Part shown: positions 1 to 11,600 of the stretch, piece after piece
Layout of the letters: the number at the start of each line of letters is the position of its first letter
Numbering within the stretch: the stretch's first letter is position 1
Source of the DNA: Bolinopsis microptera
Lineage: Eukaryota > Ctenophora > Tentaculata > Lobata > Bolinopsidae
Assembly (NCBI RefSeq): GCF_026151205.1
Contig: NC_087076.1
Span: forward strand, 18,091,419 to 18,155,418
Reading direction: 5' to 3'
DNA: 64,000 bases
Program-made: the position numbers and the translations under genes
Notes under the pieces: generated by a model
What the model saw: only the letters and a program-made list of their open reading frames with translations
What the model was told of the DNA's origin: nothing
The model's database searches: none

Positions 1-131
1 TTACGTTAGCAATGGCATACAGCCTCACAGTACAAAGCTGCTCTTTGTCTGATAGCAGCGCGTTTTATGATCTCAGATCCTTTATATTTTTATCATGCTT
101 CTGTAAACTAAGTTGCTCTTAGCATATGTGT

Positions 132-138
132 TATATAA
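132..138 (+). promoter_or_regulatory. Candidate TATA box of the small membrane protein gene
   Basis: TATATAA lies about 73 bp upstream of the ATG at 211, a plausible distance for a short 5' UTR. AT-rich surroundings make chance occurrence likely. Confidence 0.3.
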
Positions 139-210
139 TGTATCTCGTATCTTTGTAAAAACTCGAAGCATGCTTTAATCTAACATATCCAAACTCAGAA
201 GCAAGAAGCA

Positions 211-762
211 ATGAGGCTGTTAATATTAACAATCACCCTATCCATTCTCGGGTCTGTAAGCAGTTGGGATTGCTACGATCAGAAGTGTTGGGGTACCGGG
301 CGAAACAAAGACACTTACATCAAATGCGATCAGTCGTACCAACACTGTGACACTAACTACAACGGATATCCCCAGTGTCAGTGGGATGGCGATTCTGGGA
401 ACGGGACCAGCTGCCAAGGTTACTTCTCCTGCTCCTACCACAGCAATGGGGACGCCTACTGCAACAAAGATGATAATTACTTCTTCATAGCTGGTTGTGT
501 AGGATTTTCTATATTTTTCATTTTGATACTCATGTGCATTATCAAGAAATCTATAAGCCATAGAAGAAGAGGATTTAGACTCGCTGTCGTCCAGATCATC
601 GATGCTGAGGCTTCTCCAACCGATTATGGCGCAACAGCTTACTCAGGACAACCAGGTGGTCACCCAGCACAACCAGGTGGTTACCCAGCACAACCAGGTG
701 ATTACCCAGCACAACCACCCCCTCCTTATGATTCCGATGCCCATCCGGCCGCCAAAGAATGA
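211..762 (+). CDS. Small single-pass membrane protein with Cys-rich ectodomain and PPPPY tail
   Basis: This is a single-exon ORF of 183 codons. Residues 1-18 form a signal peptide ending near SVSS. An ectodomain of about 70 residues follows with ten cysteines in CxxxxC-type spacing. Residues about 91-110 are a hydrophobic membrane helix, followed by basic stop-transfer residues (KKSISHRRR). The cytoplasmic tail holds three copies of a G-Y/H-PAQPG repeat and ends in PPPPY, a PPxY motif of the kind bound by WW domains of Nedd4-type ubiquitin ligases. The architecture recalls Shisa or VOPP1/WBP1-type adaptors, but I cannot assign a family. An AATAAA signal lies at 926-931. The function is unknown. 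The inferred topology is type I at the plasma membrane or in endosomes. Confidence 0.75.
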   Translation: MRLLILTITLSILGSVSSWDCYDQKCWGTGRNKDTYIKCDQSYQHCDTNYNGYPQCQWDGDSGNGTSCQGYFSCSYHSNGDAYCNKDDNYFFIAGCVGFSIFFILILMCIIKKSISHRRRGFRLAVVQIIDAEASPTDYGATAYSGQPGGHPAQPGGYPAQPGDYPAQPPPPYDSDAHPAAKE

Positions 763-1502
763 GTACTCTTCTAATCCAAACTACCAAGGTCCTTGAAGTT
801 ACAACTGGTTGAAATATAATTGCCATCATATTGCAACCAATATGGGGGGAGGGGGGATGACTGAACGTTAAAAAGCTTGTTCAATGTTAAGGTATTAACT
901 TACGTTAATCATATTAAACTTGACAAATAAATAATTTAAGGGGATTAATACATGGCACATAGTTCATGATACGGTCTAATGAAAGTGGATATGAAATCAT
1001 AATAATGACTTACTCTGGCTAGGAAGTCTCCGAAGTCTTTATTGGTAGACTTTTCAAACTCCCAATCCCATATCCAACATCGCAACATTCATTTATTGGC
1101 TAGCTTTCAATAATATTTGATTAATTTGTGAGAATAAATGTAATTTGTTTTCATACTGCGGTTATTCTCATTTCTATTTCTAAACGACGCAGCTACCTTT
1201 AAAATGAACTTGTTATTGGGATTATAAATGAACGTTATTCAAATGAAACAAAATTGTTTATTATGTGTTCAGACTTCAAACTTTAATAAATAAACACATC
1301 TCAATAATATGAACTTGTCAAAATCAATATTATAAAAACTTAAAAGTGTCCCCTGGGATTCTTCTAGTTTTATTTTATAAATAGCAATAACACGAAGTAT
1401 GTCGAAAGAGGAGTCAGTAAAATTATTTATACCATGTTTATTGTTTAACCATATCAGTTCATCAGATGAAAACGTAATCGTCCATAATAGTTGCCATCAA
1501 TG
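763..1502. other. Intergenic between the membrane protein gene and the NUP88 3' end
   Basis: No coding exon was seen. It holds the 3' UTR of the upstream gene (AATAAA at 926-931) and, on the minus strand, a possible NUP88 poly(A) signal (TTTATT on the plus strand at 1437-1442). The genes are convergent here. Confidence 0.5.
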
Positions 1503-4500
1503 TCACGAGAACTGAGCATTAGTAGATTTGATCCTTGAAACCAACGAATTTATTTGATTATCACTGAAATAGAAAAATGTTATGAACAAATAACAGACTA
1601 GGTTCTCATAACTAAACCAACATGCACAACTTTGTTAAAGAGATCATGAAGTGTAAATTTGCGAATTCTTCAAAAATACTCGAAACTTTGGTAGTGAGCT
1701 AGGCTTGATAATTCTGCCGCAATCCCAAAATAGCTCCGTCGTAATTGCTTCACAAGCTGAGATAATATGGGGCATATCAATTACATTTTTCCAAGTTGCG
1801 GCTAGGTGACAGGATAGCATATACGACATGTGTAAAAACACCTGATTTTAATCGTCCATAAAAAGTTTTCTGTTGGTTATTTTTTTGAACCGACAAGATT
1901 ACCATCAGGTATAAACCATTATATTTCACATATCTTCCTAAATTTGGTGTACAGCGATTAATCTAGTTCCTACAAGCAATTAAAGGCAGCTCACTTCATG
2001 GAACTTGAATGTAGCACGAAATCCTGGAATAATAGCTTAATTTTAATGCCATCATGTGCGGCTGTGTTTCAGCTATCTTCATGCACATTTTGCTGATATG
2101 CCAACGAAATTAACTTGCTCAAAATTCAAAAAACATGGTTTTTTGGCATATTTTTGGCCCAAAAATCGGTTTTTTGCGATTTTACCTGGGGAAACTCAGA
2201 CTTATCATTTCAAAACCACGTTTAATCGATTCTTCGGTCAAAAGTACGTCTAGAAAGATGTATGTGGAGTCCCTAGCGTATCGAGCAGAAAATGCCCGTA
2301 AGAGCTTTTACTAGTAAATCTATAAAACAATTATTTGACGCTTGTGTATATTATGCACATTATACAACCACAATTTTCGAAAGATAAAAGTCAAATCTAT
2401 CAAGTGTCGTTAATTTGAAGATTTTATCAAATAAATCGGCGCCACAGCACATGAATAAAAATGTGCATTTTAACACTGTTTCTATTGCGGTGTCTGACAG
2501 TTAGCCGCAATCCAACAAAATAGGGCGATCTTCCAGTATCGATTTCACGCGACATAATTAAGTTACGAATCTTGGAATTCCGAGCCCTATTCTTATATTA
2601 CTGTTTCTATGTGATAGTATATGTGAAATGTTTTGACGATTAAGTCGGGGACACTTCATGATCCCTTTAACAAAGGAAATGACATCTTTTAAAGCAAATA
2701 TTCATCAAAGAACTTCTAGAAATGTAACTTACTTTTCTTTAAGAATAGCCCTAACACGGTCCTGCTGCTCATCAGACAGCGAGGGCAGGTTTTTACCAGT
2801 TTTGTTCTGGAACTTCAATTTCTGATGAAGTTGCTCAGCGTCCTGTTTAAGGGATTTAAGGGACCGGGACATTGAGTGCATCTCTTCTTTGAAGGATAGC
2901 TCAGCTGAAGATAAGTCAGGGAGCAGGTTTTGAACTTCTCGCATCACACCGGATACTCTGTGATAGTTGGGCGTTAACCAAAAATGTTTATTGTAAAACC
3001 GATATTAACAGTTTGCAATTAGAATTTAGATGGGAATCATCCGTCTCATCCGTTTCGGTATATGCATTCCAATTTCCAGGGAATGTATATACCGAAACGG
3101 AAAAGTAAAAAAATGATTATAGTTCTCATCCTAACGAAGAAGAATGCCAAAGAAAATTAAAGCAACCTAATTCCAGATATAAATTTGAATGTAAATGATG
3201 AACTTACCGCTGTCTCAGCAGTTGCTGGCGTTTTGATATTCTGCTTGATCTGTCGCAGAGTTTTTCTGATTCACCCGCTAACTCTGACACGGAGTTTTGA
3301 AGTTCTGATAACTCACTCTTGTGCTGAGTTTGTTGTTCCTGCGGTGCAAGTTAGCGGTTAAAGTTAGCTGACAAAGTTAGCAGTTAAAGTTAGTGGACAA
3401 AATTAGCGGTCAACGTAAGCAGCAAAGGTTAGCGGTCAAAGTTAGTTAATAAAGTAAGCAGTAAAATTACTTAAAAACAATAAGTTACTGTTAACAAGAT
3501 CTCATAAAAATGAGAGGCAGATTTTGGGATTTAGATTGTGGGGGAATCTAGTAAGCAGCGAACATATTAATTAGTTTCGATGTTCCTTAATGAAAACAAT
3601 CTAAATCACTGACATATTACATCAATACCTGTAATAATGACATGTGATGGAGCAGTTCTCCTCTAGCCTTGCTCTGTTTAGCGATGTACTCTTCCCTAAA
3701 AACTTGCGTGCTCTTCATGAGAAGTTCCAGTAACGCTTTCTGGGACATCCCCGCACTGTTGCCACACCTGAACATGTTAATGGAAGTTAGGATCGTGTCC
3801 GAGAGTGATATTAATTCAGAGTGGCAGTATTTCCTGTATATTATGCAAGTATATTATTATATGCAGCTAACTGTTACCTTAACAAGGGGTTACTGATGTT
3901 CCTAGCCAGTATTCCCTGTAGCTTCTGACTGAACAGTTGAGAGTGGACTTGTTTCATTGGACTAGCACAGTGTGAGGATTTGTCTCCGCCTGATAACAGG
4001 GGTATCTCTTCTCGGTGTACCGATCTAATTGGGATCAGAAATAATTAGATGGTTTTAATAAGATGGTTTTAATTAGATGGTTTTAATAAGATGGTTTTAA
4101 TAAGATGGTTTTAATTAGATGGTTTTAATTAGATGGTTAATTGTAATGTGATGATATATTGAACAGGTGACCTTATTTTGCTAACTGAATGTTAATAAAC
4201 ATTGAACACGTTGGTTGTTGAGATTTAGTAAACCTGATAGGTAGAGATATAAACTCAGCGTTGCTGATGAGGACGAGTAGGTGAGCACCTAACATTGGGT
4301 CCTGGACTACAGTGCTGCCAAACAGACAAGTAGGGTCCCCGGCTCCCACCGGCTGCACACACAACATGTGCTCAGCAACACACTCACACTCCAGGTTGAG
4401 CTCACCGTCCTCTGCTGTCAAGATAGAGTGATTACTGATTAGTGCAGTGGGATTTAGTGCAGTGGGATTTAGTAGAGTGGGATTTAGTAGAGTGGGATTT

Positions 4501-7500
4501 TGTGGAGTGGGATTTATTGGAGTGGGATTTATTGGAGTGGGATTTATTGGAGTGGGATTTAGTAGAGTGGGATTTAGTGTAGTGGGATTTAATGGAGTGG
4601 GATTTAGTGGAGTGGGATTTAGTAGAGTGGGATTTAGTGGAGTGGGATTTAGTGGAGTGGGATTTAGTGGAGTGGGATTTAGTGGAGTGGAATTTAGTGG
4701 AGTGGGATTTAGTGGAGTGGGATTTAGTAGAGTGGGATTTAGTGGAGTGGGATTTAGTGGAGTGGGATTTTGTGGCGTGGGTTTTTTTGGAGTGGAATTT
4801 AGTGGAGTGGGATTTTGTGGAGTGGGATTTAGTGGAGTGGGATTTATTGGAGTGGGATTTAGTGGAGTGTGATTTAGTGCCGTAATTTTATATAGTTTTG
4901 TATAAGATAAGTAAAGTTTTGCCATCACGGAGGGTAGACATTTTAGTATGTACTGAGGGTAATAATAACCCTCGTGCTGGTCACACATATTCGTATGAGG
5001 TCTCAGGTAAGTGTCAGAACTCCCTGCACTGGAGAGTTGAGAGTCTCGTATTATATTTGTGCACGTGAATGATTGTCGTAACAACAGCATAAAAACAAAC
5101 ATACCTTTTACAAAGTGCTCTAGACGTTGAACTGCGGGAAGAAAAACACTGTGTATTCCGGTATTGTGCCGGACAAAATACCGGTCTCGAGCAGTGGGAT
5201 CAGGGATCAGACTGATAGCACTGACATCCTCGTCACTACTTTGTGTACACGTGCTCTCTCCTTCCTCCTCCACTAAATCTGGTAGCTCTATTTCAACTGT
5301 CTCCAGCAGGTACAAACACTCCTCTTCTTCAACCTGTTATAAACGTCAGATAAAAGCACTAGCAGCTATAGATTCTGCATATTATTTCTTTTATCCTGGT
5401 TTTATTCTCAAGCGTTATGGATAAACCATATACGGTAACCTGACCACGGACATTAAACGCACGGTTGGTAAACATTAAAAAGTTACTTAGCACAAGGTTA
5501 AGGTCAAAGTCTACCTCAGAGTCCTGAAGAAGAGCCAAGTGTTGGAGAGTACCAGAAAGTGTAGCAACGGCAAGAACAGGAGGGTTGGACTGCAAACACA
5601 GAATAGAACAAGCATCTAGTTCGTAATTCTCGTTATCGGGAGGCAGAACTTTTAAAGGTCCTCTCAGCTCACTCCTAGAACTGCAATAAGAAAGATCTGT
5701 TACAAAAATGTAATTTGATAACTTCATGACACGACTGATAAGATCAATAACTGAAAAGAGAGTAAACATCAAATATTCAGCTTTTTAGTAAAAAAGAAAT
5801 AACAAAACTTACGTTCTATTATTATTTAATGGGAGACTTAAAGTAAACACATCAGAATTTTCCTCCAAAACAAATACAGTAACAGCTTCTTCCCCTTCGA
5901 CCACTGGCCCAAACGTAAACGAAACCATACTCCCTGAAAGCAAGTGTAAAGGATGTAAAATAGGAATATATGCGTGAAAATAAAAACATTTAAAGATAAG
6001 AATCAAGACACTTCCAATATAAATTCAGTCAATTAAAAATGCGTATAAACTGAATGAGCCGTAGAAATTCCTTAGCCGTAAAGTTTCAACCAATCAGTCA
6101 CAGCTCAATTATTCGTATGAACAATCCACTGAACAAATCACTGAACAACAAACAAAGCACTGACCAGCTTGCGCGGATAGCAAAGATGGGCCGGCAGACA
6201 CGTTTAGGCAGTGTAGATAAGGTATGATACTGTCCGTGTTGAAGAGGGGGTAGCTTGCAATTGCACAGGCTGGCTCCTCCGTGGAGTACACTCTGAGGAT
6301 AAATTATGATAGTAACCATAGTAACTATGAGTAATGATAGTAATTATTATAGTAAAGAAATTTCGTTTCATTTTGTAAAAAAAAACATAGCAGACCATAG
6401 GTCATATTATTGTTTAACAAATTGAAACAAAATATAGAAAGTGAAACCGAAAATAATTGTCATATCGTGACAAACAACCTCAAAATATTGTCTGAAGTAA
6501 GGGCGACGAGGTGAGTGTCCTCAGTATGTCCAAAGTGCCACTTAACATCAGCCGCCGATATCTTCGTATGTCCTTGAAAAAATCTGGCTGCAATGAACGT
6601 ACACCTGATAAACAAAGCTGTTAAATTATAGCCGATGGTTGCAAGAAGCATCCCCTAGACATCTAACGTCTCCATTCTCAGACAGATATTAGTTTTATGA
6701 TTTATCGGACAAGAGAATTAATTCAACACAGCATTATATAGGCAAGATCATGGTCAACATGCCGCAATACCTGTTGACTTCTCTTAAATGAACTAACTGT
6801 AAAGTGGTCCCATTCCGACAGTCGAAACTTATACATATGAGTATTGCTGAAAGCACAGTGTAAGGCCTACACGGACCGCCTCTAACTAGCCAATCCCTGT
6901 TTACATGCCGTGTAGCTAGCAGGGGACTATGACATGTAGGTGCAATTAAAGTTGAAATTTTGGCTCTAAACTCCCCGAGATTTTTTCTGATACGAGATTG
7001 GGGACGGGTTCTATAAACAATTAACAAACATATTATACAATAAGCACAAGGTTCACAATTCAAGAGATCGATTTAATAGAAGCGGCAACGCAAAAACGCG
7101 GCTCTACGGTGCAACCAAATTGTTTGCTACCAAGATAAAATGACTTCGCGCGCTACAAATACTGAACAATAATTTTGGACAGTCAGAAGGACTTTCTACA
7201 AAATTGTACCAAATAAAATGGTCGAAAATCAAGTGTTTTAAAAATAACATAGAAATACAAATTTCTTGAAACTTTTCAGATAGAAAAATAATTATAATAG
7301 CAATAATCTGTGAGAGTTTGGGCGAATTTCTATGTGCGAAACTTGAGATATCACTTCAAACACAAGGAAATATCTTCAAATTGGTGGTTTTGAGTGGTAC
7401 TAAGGTATTTATCTCGAGATCATGTTGATCAATTTTCTTTAAACTTTCCAGATGGTAAAAAACAAGTCGTTTAGCTTATACGAACGGCTATCACAGTATC

Positions 7501-8134
7501 TCCTTCAGAGTATGTCAAGGTCTCTCAAAGTGGTGGCAATACCGCAACATCGAGTACTATTGAGGACTTTGAAACAAAATACGAGGCATGTTATGCGGTA
7601 TAACATTGCATGGGGAATGCCAGCCGCATATAAATCGCTTTGACTGAAGTTACACAATACCACACATTACACAATATGTACCTGCAGGTAGTGATTCCGT
7701 TGGGTTTCCTCCGTCTTGGAATTTCAACTACAGCAATGCCGTGCTCACCCCAAAGCAGCAACTTTTGTCCCTTAGGACTCACCGATATATGGGATATCGT
7801 GAAACTTGGTATTTGCGACAACATCAACTCCTGAAAATTAATGTTCAAGTCACTTGCTGTCATGATCAAAATGTTTTATTACTAAACTCATCAAGCCTTG
7901 GTGCAAACAGAGCTGATAAATAGAAAAAAAGGGGGAAAAAACCTGTCATACCTGTGTTTGAAGGGGTTTGTCAGGCTGTAGATCTCTGTGATAGAAGATA
8001 TAACAATGAGAATTATCTGGATTACACACATACACCTCACCGTCGTGCTGGGTAACCAGGTCTGCTCTACAGCTACAAAACTCAATGTCCTCTAGCTCCG
8101 GAAACAGTATGGGTTGACGAGATGTGGGGGCCAT
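1503..8134 (-). CDS. NUP88: Nucleoporin NUP88
   Basis: Nuclear pore component of the cytoplasmic-side NUP88-NUP214-NUP62 complex, involved in mRNA and CRM1-dependent export. I resolve 13 exons (minus strand): 8134-7952, 7830-7682, 6604-6479, 6292-6165, 5933-5813, 5680-5515, 5333-5105, 4414-4234, 4024-3878, 3767-3629, 3338-3208, 2957-2733, 1563-1503. All have GT-AG borders and the phases agree throughout, giving 661 residues (human 741). Landmarks matching human NUP88 are LTSDNILR and VYSTEEP (exons 3/4), SFTFGP (exon 5), LDACSILCL (exon 6), AEHMLCVQP (exon 8) and QVFREEY (exon 10). The N-terminal two thirds is the beta-propeller and the C-terminal third is coiled coil. The start codon lies at the head of exon 1, just after NCBP1. 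Intron 7 carries a 15-bp minisatellite and is open in frame (see findings). The final 20-codon exon follows a 1.17-kb intron. Confidence 0.93.
3050..3100. repeat. Inverted repeat (21-bp arms, 9-bp loop) in NUP88 intron 11
   Basis: The arm at 3050-3070 and the arm at 3080-3100 are reverse complements with one mismatch. RNA from either strand would fold into a compact 21-bp hairpin. It lies inside intron 11 of NUP88. Confidence 0.85.
3341..3476. repeat. Degenerate 13-bp tandem repeat in NUP88 intron 10
   Basis: About ten diverged units resemble AAAGTTAGCGGTC. They begin just beyond the splice acceptor of exon 11. Confidence 0.75.
4044..4138. repeat. 15-bp tandem repeat in NUP88 intron 8
   Basis: Six to seven units alternate between ATGGTTTTAATTAG and ATGGTTTTAATAAG, immediately upstream of exon 9 on the minus strand. 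Confidence 0.85.
4441..4872. repeat. 15-bp minisatellite in NUP88 intron 7
   Basis: About 28 near-perfect copies of a 15-bp unit such as GTGGGATTTAGTGGA. Because 15 is divisible by three, every frame that avoids a stop stays open. On the NUP88 strand it encodes an NPTPL pentapeptide repeat, and on the opposite strand GFSGV or WDLVE-type repeats. It fills most of intron 7 (4415-5104). Confidence 0.97.
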
Positions 8135-8602
8135 GTTCGCTACTGCACAGATATTGGGCTTTAAAAGTGATGTTCAGTTTCATACATACAAAAGAAAGAA
8201 AATTTCTTTGAAAACTTACACAGATATGTTGAATCTTAATCACAGAGATAACAAATTCCAAAACACTGAGGCCGAAGAAAAAACATGTTTCATATTAAAA
8301 ATAAATAGAGTGAATACTGGAAATACATAAAACGTAATAAACAGTGGGATAAAATGGGATCTCTCAATTGTTCCGCAGGCCAAGGGGGGTTAGAAGTTGA
8401 AATTTGCTTGAAAATCTCTAAAATTTATCATAAGGCACCAATTTAGATCAATGATAATATATACCCAAAAATAGCATCGCAATCTTCATCAGTTAAAAGA
8501 ATATGTCAATATTCCTGAACTCGATGTCACTCGGCCTGGCAGTGCTTCATAAAATGTGAACTGAGCTAAATCTTCTTTGGTCAGATTCTGGCTGTAACTT
8601 GC

Positions 8603-11600
8603 TCAAGCAATGTAGCCTTTGAACTGGGTGAAACACTCCAGGATTTTGGGTTCGATTTCAGGAGTAAATAGTAGGGTTTGGAGTGTCACCATGTACCTGA
8701 AAATGTAACAGAGTTATTTGATATGATGCGGATTTTTTCAGATAAGATAAAACAGAAATATAGTCAGCAAGACAGACCCTGGGTTGAACCTAATAACTTG
8801 TTGGCAATATTTATGAAATTTCATAATAAGTAAGGCAACAAAATATCAAAATATCTTTATAAAGAAGCACCACTAACCTTTTAACTTCTCTGCGGTACTT
8901 TACAAGAGTCTGTCTAAGTCTGTCTCGAGTGCATCTAAACCAGAGTGTCTGTGTGTATCTGGACTCTTGTTCACTCCGCACGATGTGGTCCGTCAATATC
9001 ATTATAAATCTCTGAGATTAGGTTATATCATAATTTTTTTAATTAAAAGATAATACAAAAAAAGTTATATGAACAACATGAAGATGGTACATTAAAGAAA
9101 CATAGATTGAGAAAAAAATAAATGGGAGTTTTGTTTGTTAAAATTATGTACGTTATTTTTAAGCCCCATATTTTGTGAAAAGGAAATGGCTGCGGTAAAT
9201 CGGGGTTTACCGTACAATATCGGGGCAAGGTAAATGGAAGTTTCACTGTACCTGCACGACAATGAGGAACACTTCTTTCTGACTCCTTTCTGCGTCCTCC
9301 AATAATTTAACATAATGGTCCACCTCCTCCTCTGCTGCTTGTACTAGCTGTTTTCTCTTCTCAGCTATGTCTGGATCAGGAGCCCCGGCTTCTTGTTCCT
9401 GGGAGAGATCCGACTTTTAAAATAGTAAAATAAGCATCGCAGCAAAAAAATTATAAAGTGTTGTATTTCAATTAGTTTTGTGATTTTTGTTTACATATTT
9501 ATTTATTTATTATTTTACATATTATGCACCATGACTGGATTCGTTAGGGAAAATAACTAGTAGTTGTGTATCATAGTTCTAGGCTGCTGTACCTTTTTGT
9601 CGTTTAGTTTCACCTTGCTTTTCTCCAACTCAACTTTGATTCTGTCGCACCTCTTGATACAAAACTTGATAGTTGTATCCAACATCTGCCACAAATACAA
9701 TCTAGGCGGTAGATTACAGTTAGTTCAACATCTAACTCCCTGTTATTGCTCAAAATATGAAAACAAGTCAGCAATTTTGTTATCAACACAGTCGTAAAAC
9801 TCATTAAACGGATTTGTATTTTGTGTATATCAGTGAATATCAGCAGATAAACCATATTTTTTTCAAACGGGTGACAGCCATTAACCACCTAATGAGTTCC
9901 TTTTACCGATAATTAGACAACAATTAGTAAGAGATATCATGAAACATACCTGTCAAAGTGGGGGAGCATGTAAGGACTGAATATCCAACTGACGATGCAA
10001 CTAGGCTCGATTAACTGGAAATTTAGGTACTTTTCTATCATGATACACATAAGCTGATGGTTTGTTTTGAAGAAACTGAACGTTATCTTTAGGCAGCACA
10101 CTTTGGCATCTTGGTTGGGCATCACTGCCATTATTAAATCTCTGAATCTGAAAATTAAATGTTGTGTTATGTAATCACTTCGCAATTGAATAACCTTAGT
10201 CCATGTAATATGAATGATTTTGTAAATTAATTCAAGCAGGTCGAAAATGGGAGAATAAAGCAAGATCATTTAAAAGATAAACGATGGGATGCTATTGGTT
10301 AGATTAAGATTCATCTCACCTGTTTAAAGCAACACTGATATGACTAATACTCTTGCATCCCACTCGGAGAATGGTCTGAACAACAACTTCTAGTTTAGCT
10401 TCCGGGTACACTGGGTCCAGTTCTCGACCTGAAATACACTTTACGATAAGACCAATTTTGATATGTGAACTTCTTATAGTGGGGTTCAATTATTGCAAGT
10501 CGTCAAAAATTAACCTCAATAAAATATGCATTTCTGAAAAATGAAGAAAGTTTAACTGTACGTATAGTACCATCAATAGCGCCGTCAGGAAGAGGATCTA
10601 AACTTCCCAACATCATATCCAGCCCCTCCTTATTCTTGATACTTTCTATCAGAGCTTTAGCGCACTGAGCCTGCAACCTATTCTCAGGGGTTATCTCCGC
10701 GAACTTGTGGTTATATCCTGGTTTTACTGGCAGAAGTGTTACAAACTCCTCCGGAATAACGTCCTTAAGTTTCTCGTAAAATGTCAACCAGAGGAGTTTG
10801 AGGAACACTTCTTTAAGGAACTTGGGTTTGGGGTGGTTGGGGTCTGTTTGGTTGAGTTTGACACATTCTTCCCACTCACTCCACGTCCAATGGTATCTGT
10901 GGTATATTCCTCTCAGTATAATAGGCATAACAGAATTCTCGGAAGCAAACATTTAAATTATAAAGTTATAACAACTTAATCCACTAAATTAATGACGATA
11001 GACAACAAAATACAACAAAATACAACAAAATACAACAAAATACAACAAAATACAACAAAATACAACAAAATACAACAAAATACAACAAAATACAACAAAA
11101 TACAACAAAATACAACAAAATACAACAAAATACAACAAAATACAACAAAATACAACAAAATACAACAAAATACAACAAAATATAACAAAATACCCACTTG
11201 AAGTTGCTGAGGAAGTAGGCGAACCAAGACCCAAATCTGTCAACCAGAACAGTATTCATGGTATCCAGTCTCTCGTAGACATAGGCCACAGCTTGAGCGA
11301 GTACTTGGGGAAGATGGTCTGCCATCAACTGGCAGAGTTGGACCAGGATACTGCCGTAAAAGAGTTCAGAGTATCTGGGCACTGGTAACTCCAACAGTCC
11401 ACCGAATAGAACCTGGCAACAGTTTATTATGTATTGTTTGGTTACTGGAGAAGTGTACAAACCTCGGAATAACGTCTTAGTTTCTCGTAAAATGCAACAG
11501 AGATTGAGAACATTCTTAAGGAACTTGGTTTCGGGTGGTGGGTCTGTTTGGTTAGTTTACCTTTTCACTCGTCATCAAGTATCGTGGTAATTCCTTCAGT

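Noticed and set aside
4447-4885. Plus-strand ORFs coding GFSGV or WDLVE repeats
   Set aside because: They are by-products of the 15-bp minisatellite in NUP88 intron 7, with no signal or start context.
6734-7063. Minus ORF of 109 codons in NUP88 intron 2
   Set aside because: No ATG-supported start, no domain, and it sits within an intron between exons whose phases already agree.
10976-11243. Long YFVVFCCILL and QNTTKYNKI repeat ORFs on both strands
   Set aside because: They are translations of the 10-bp tandem repeat in NCBP1 intron 9.
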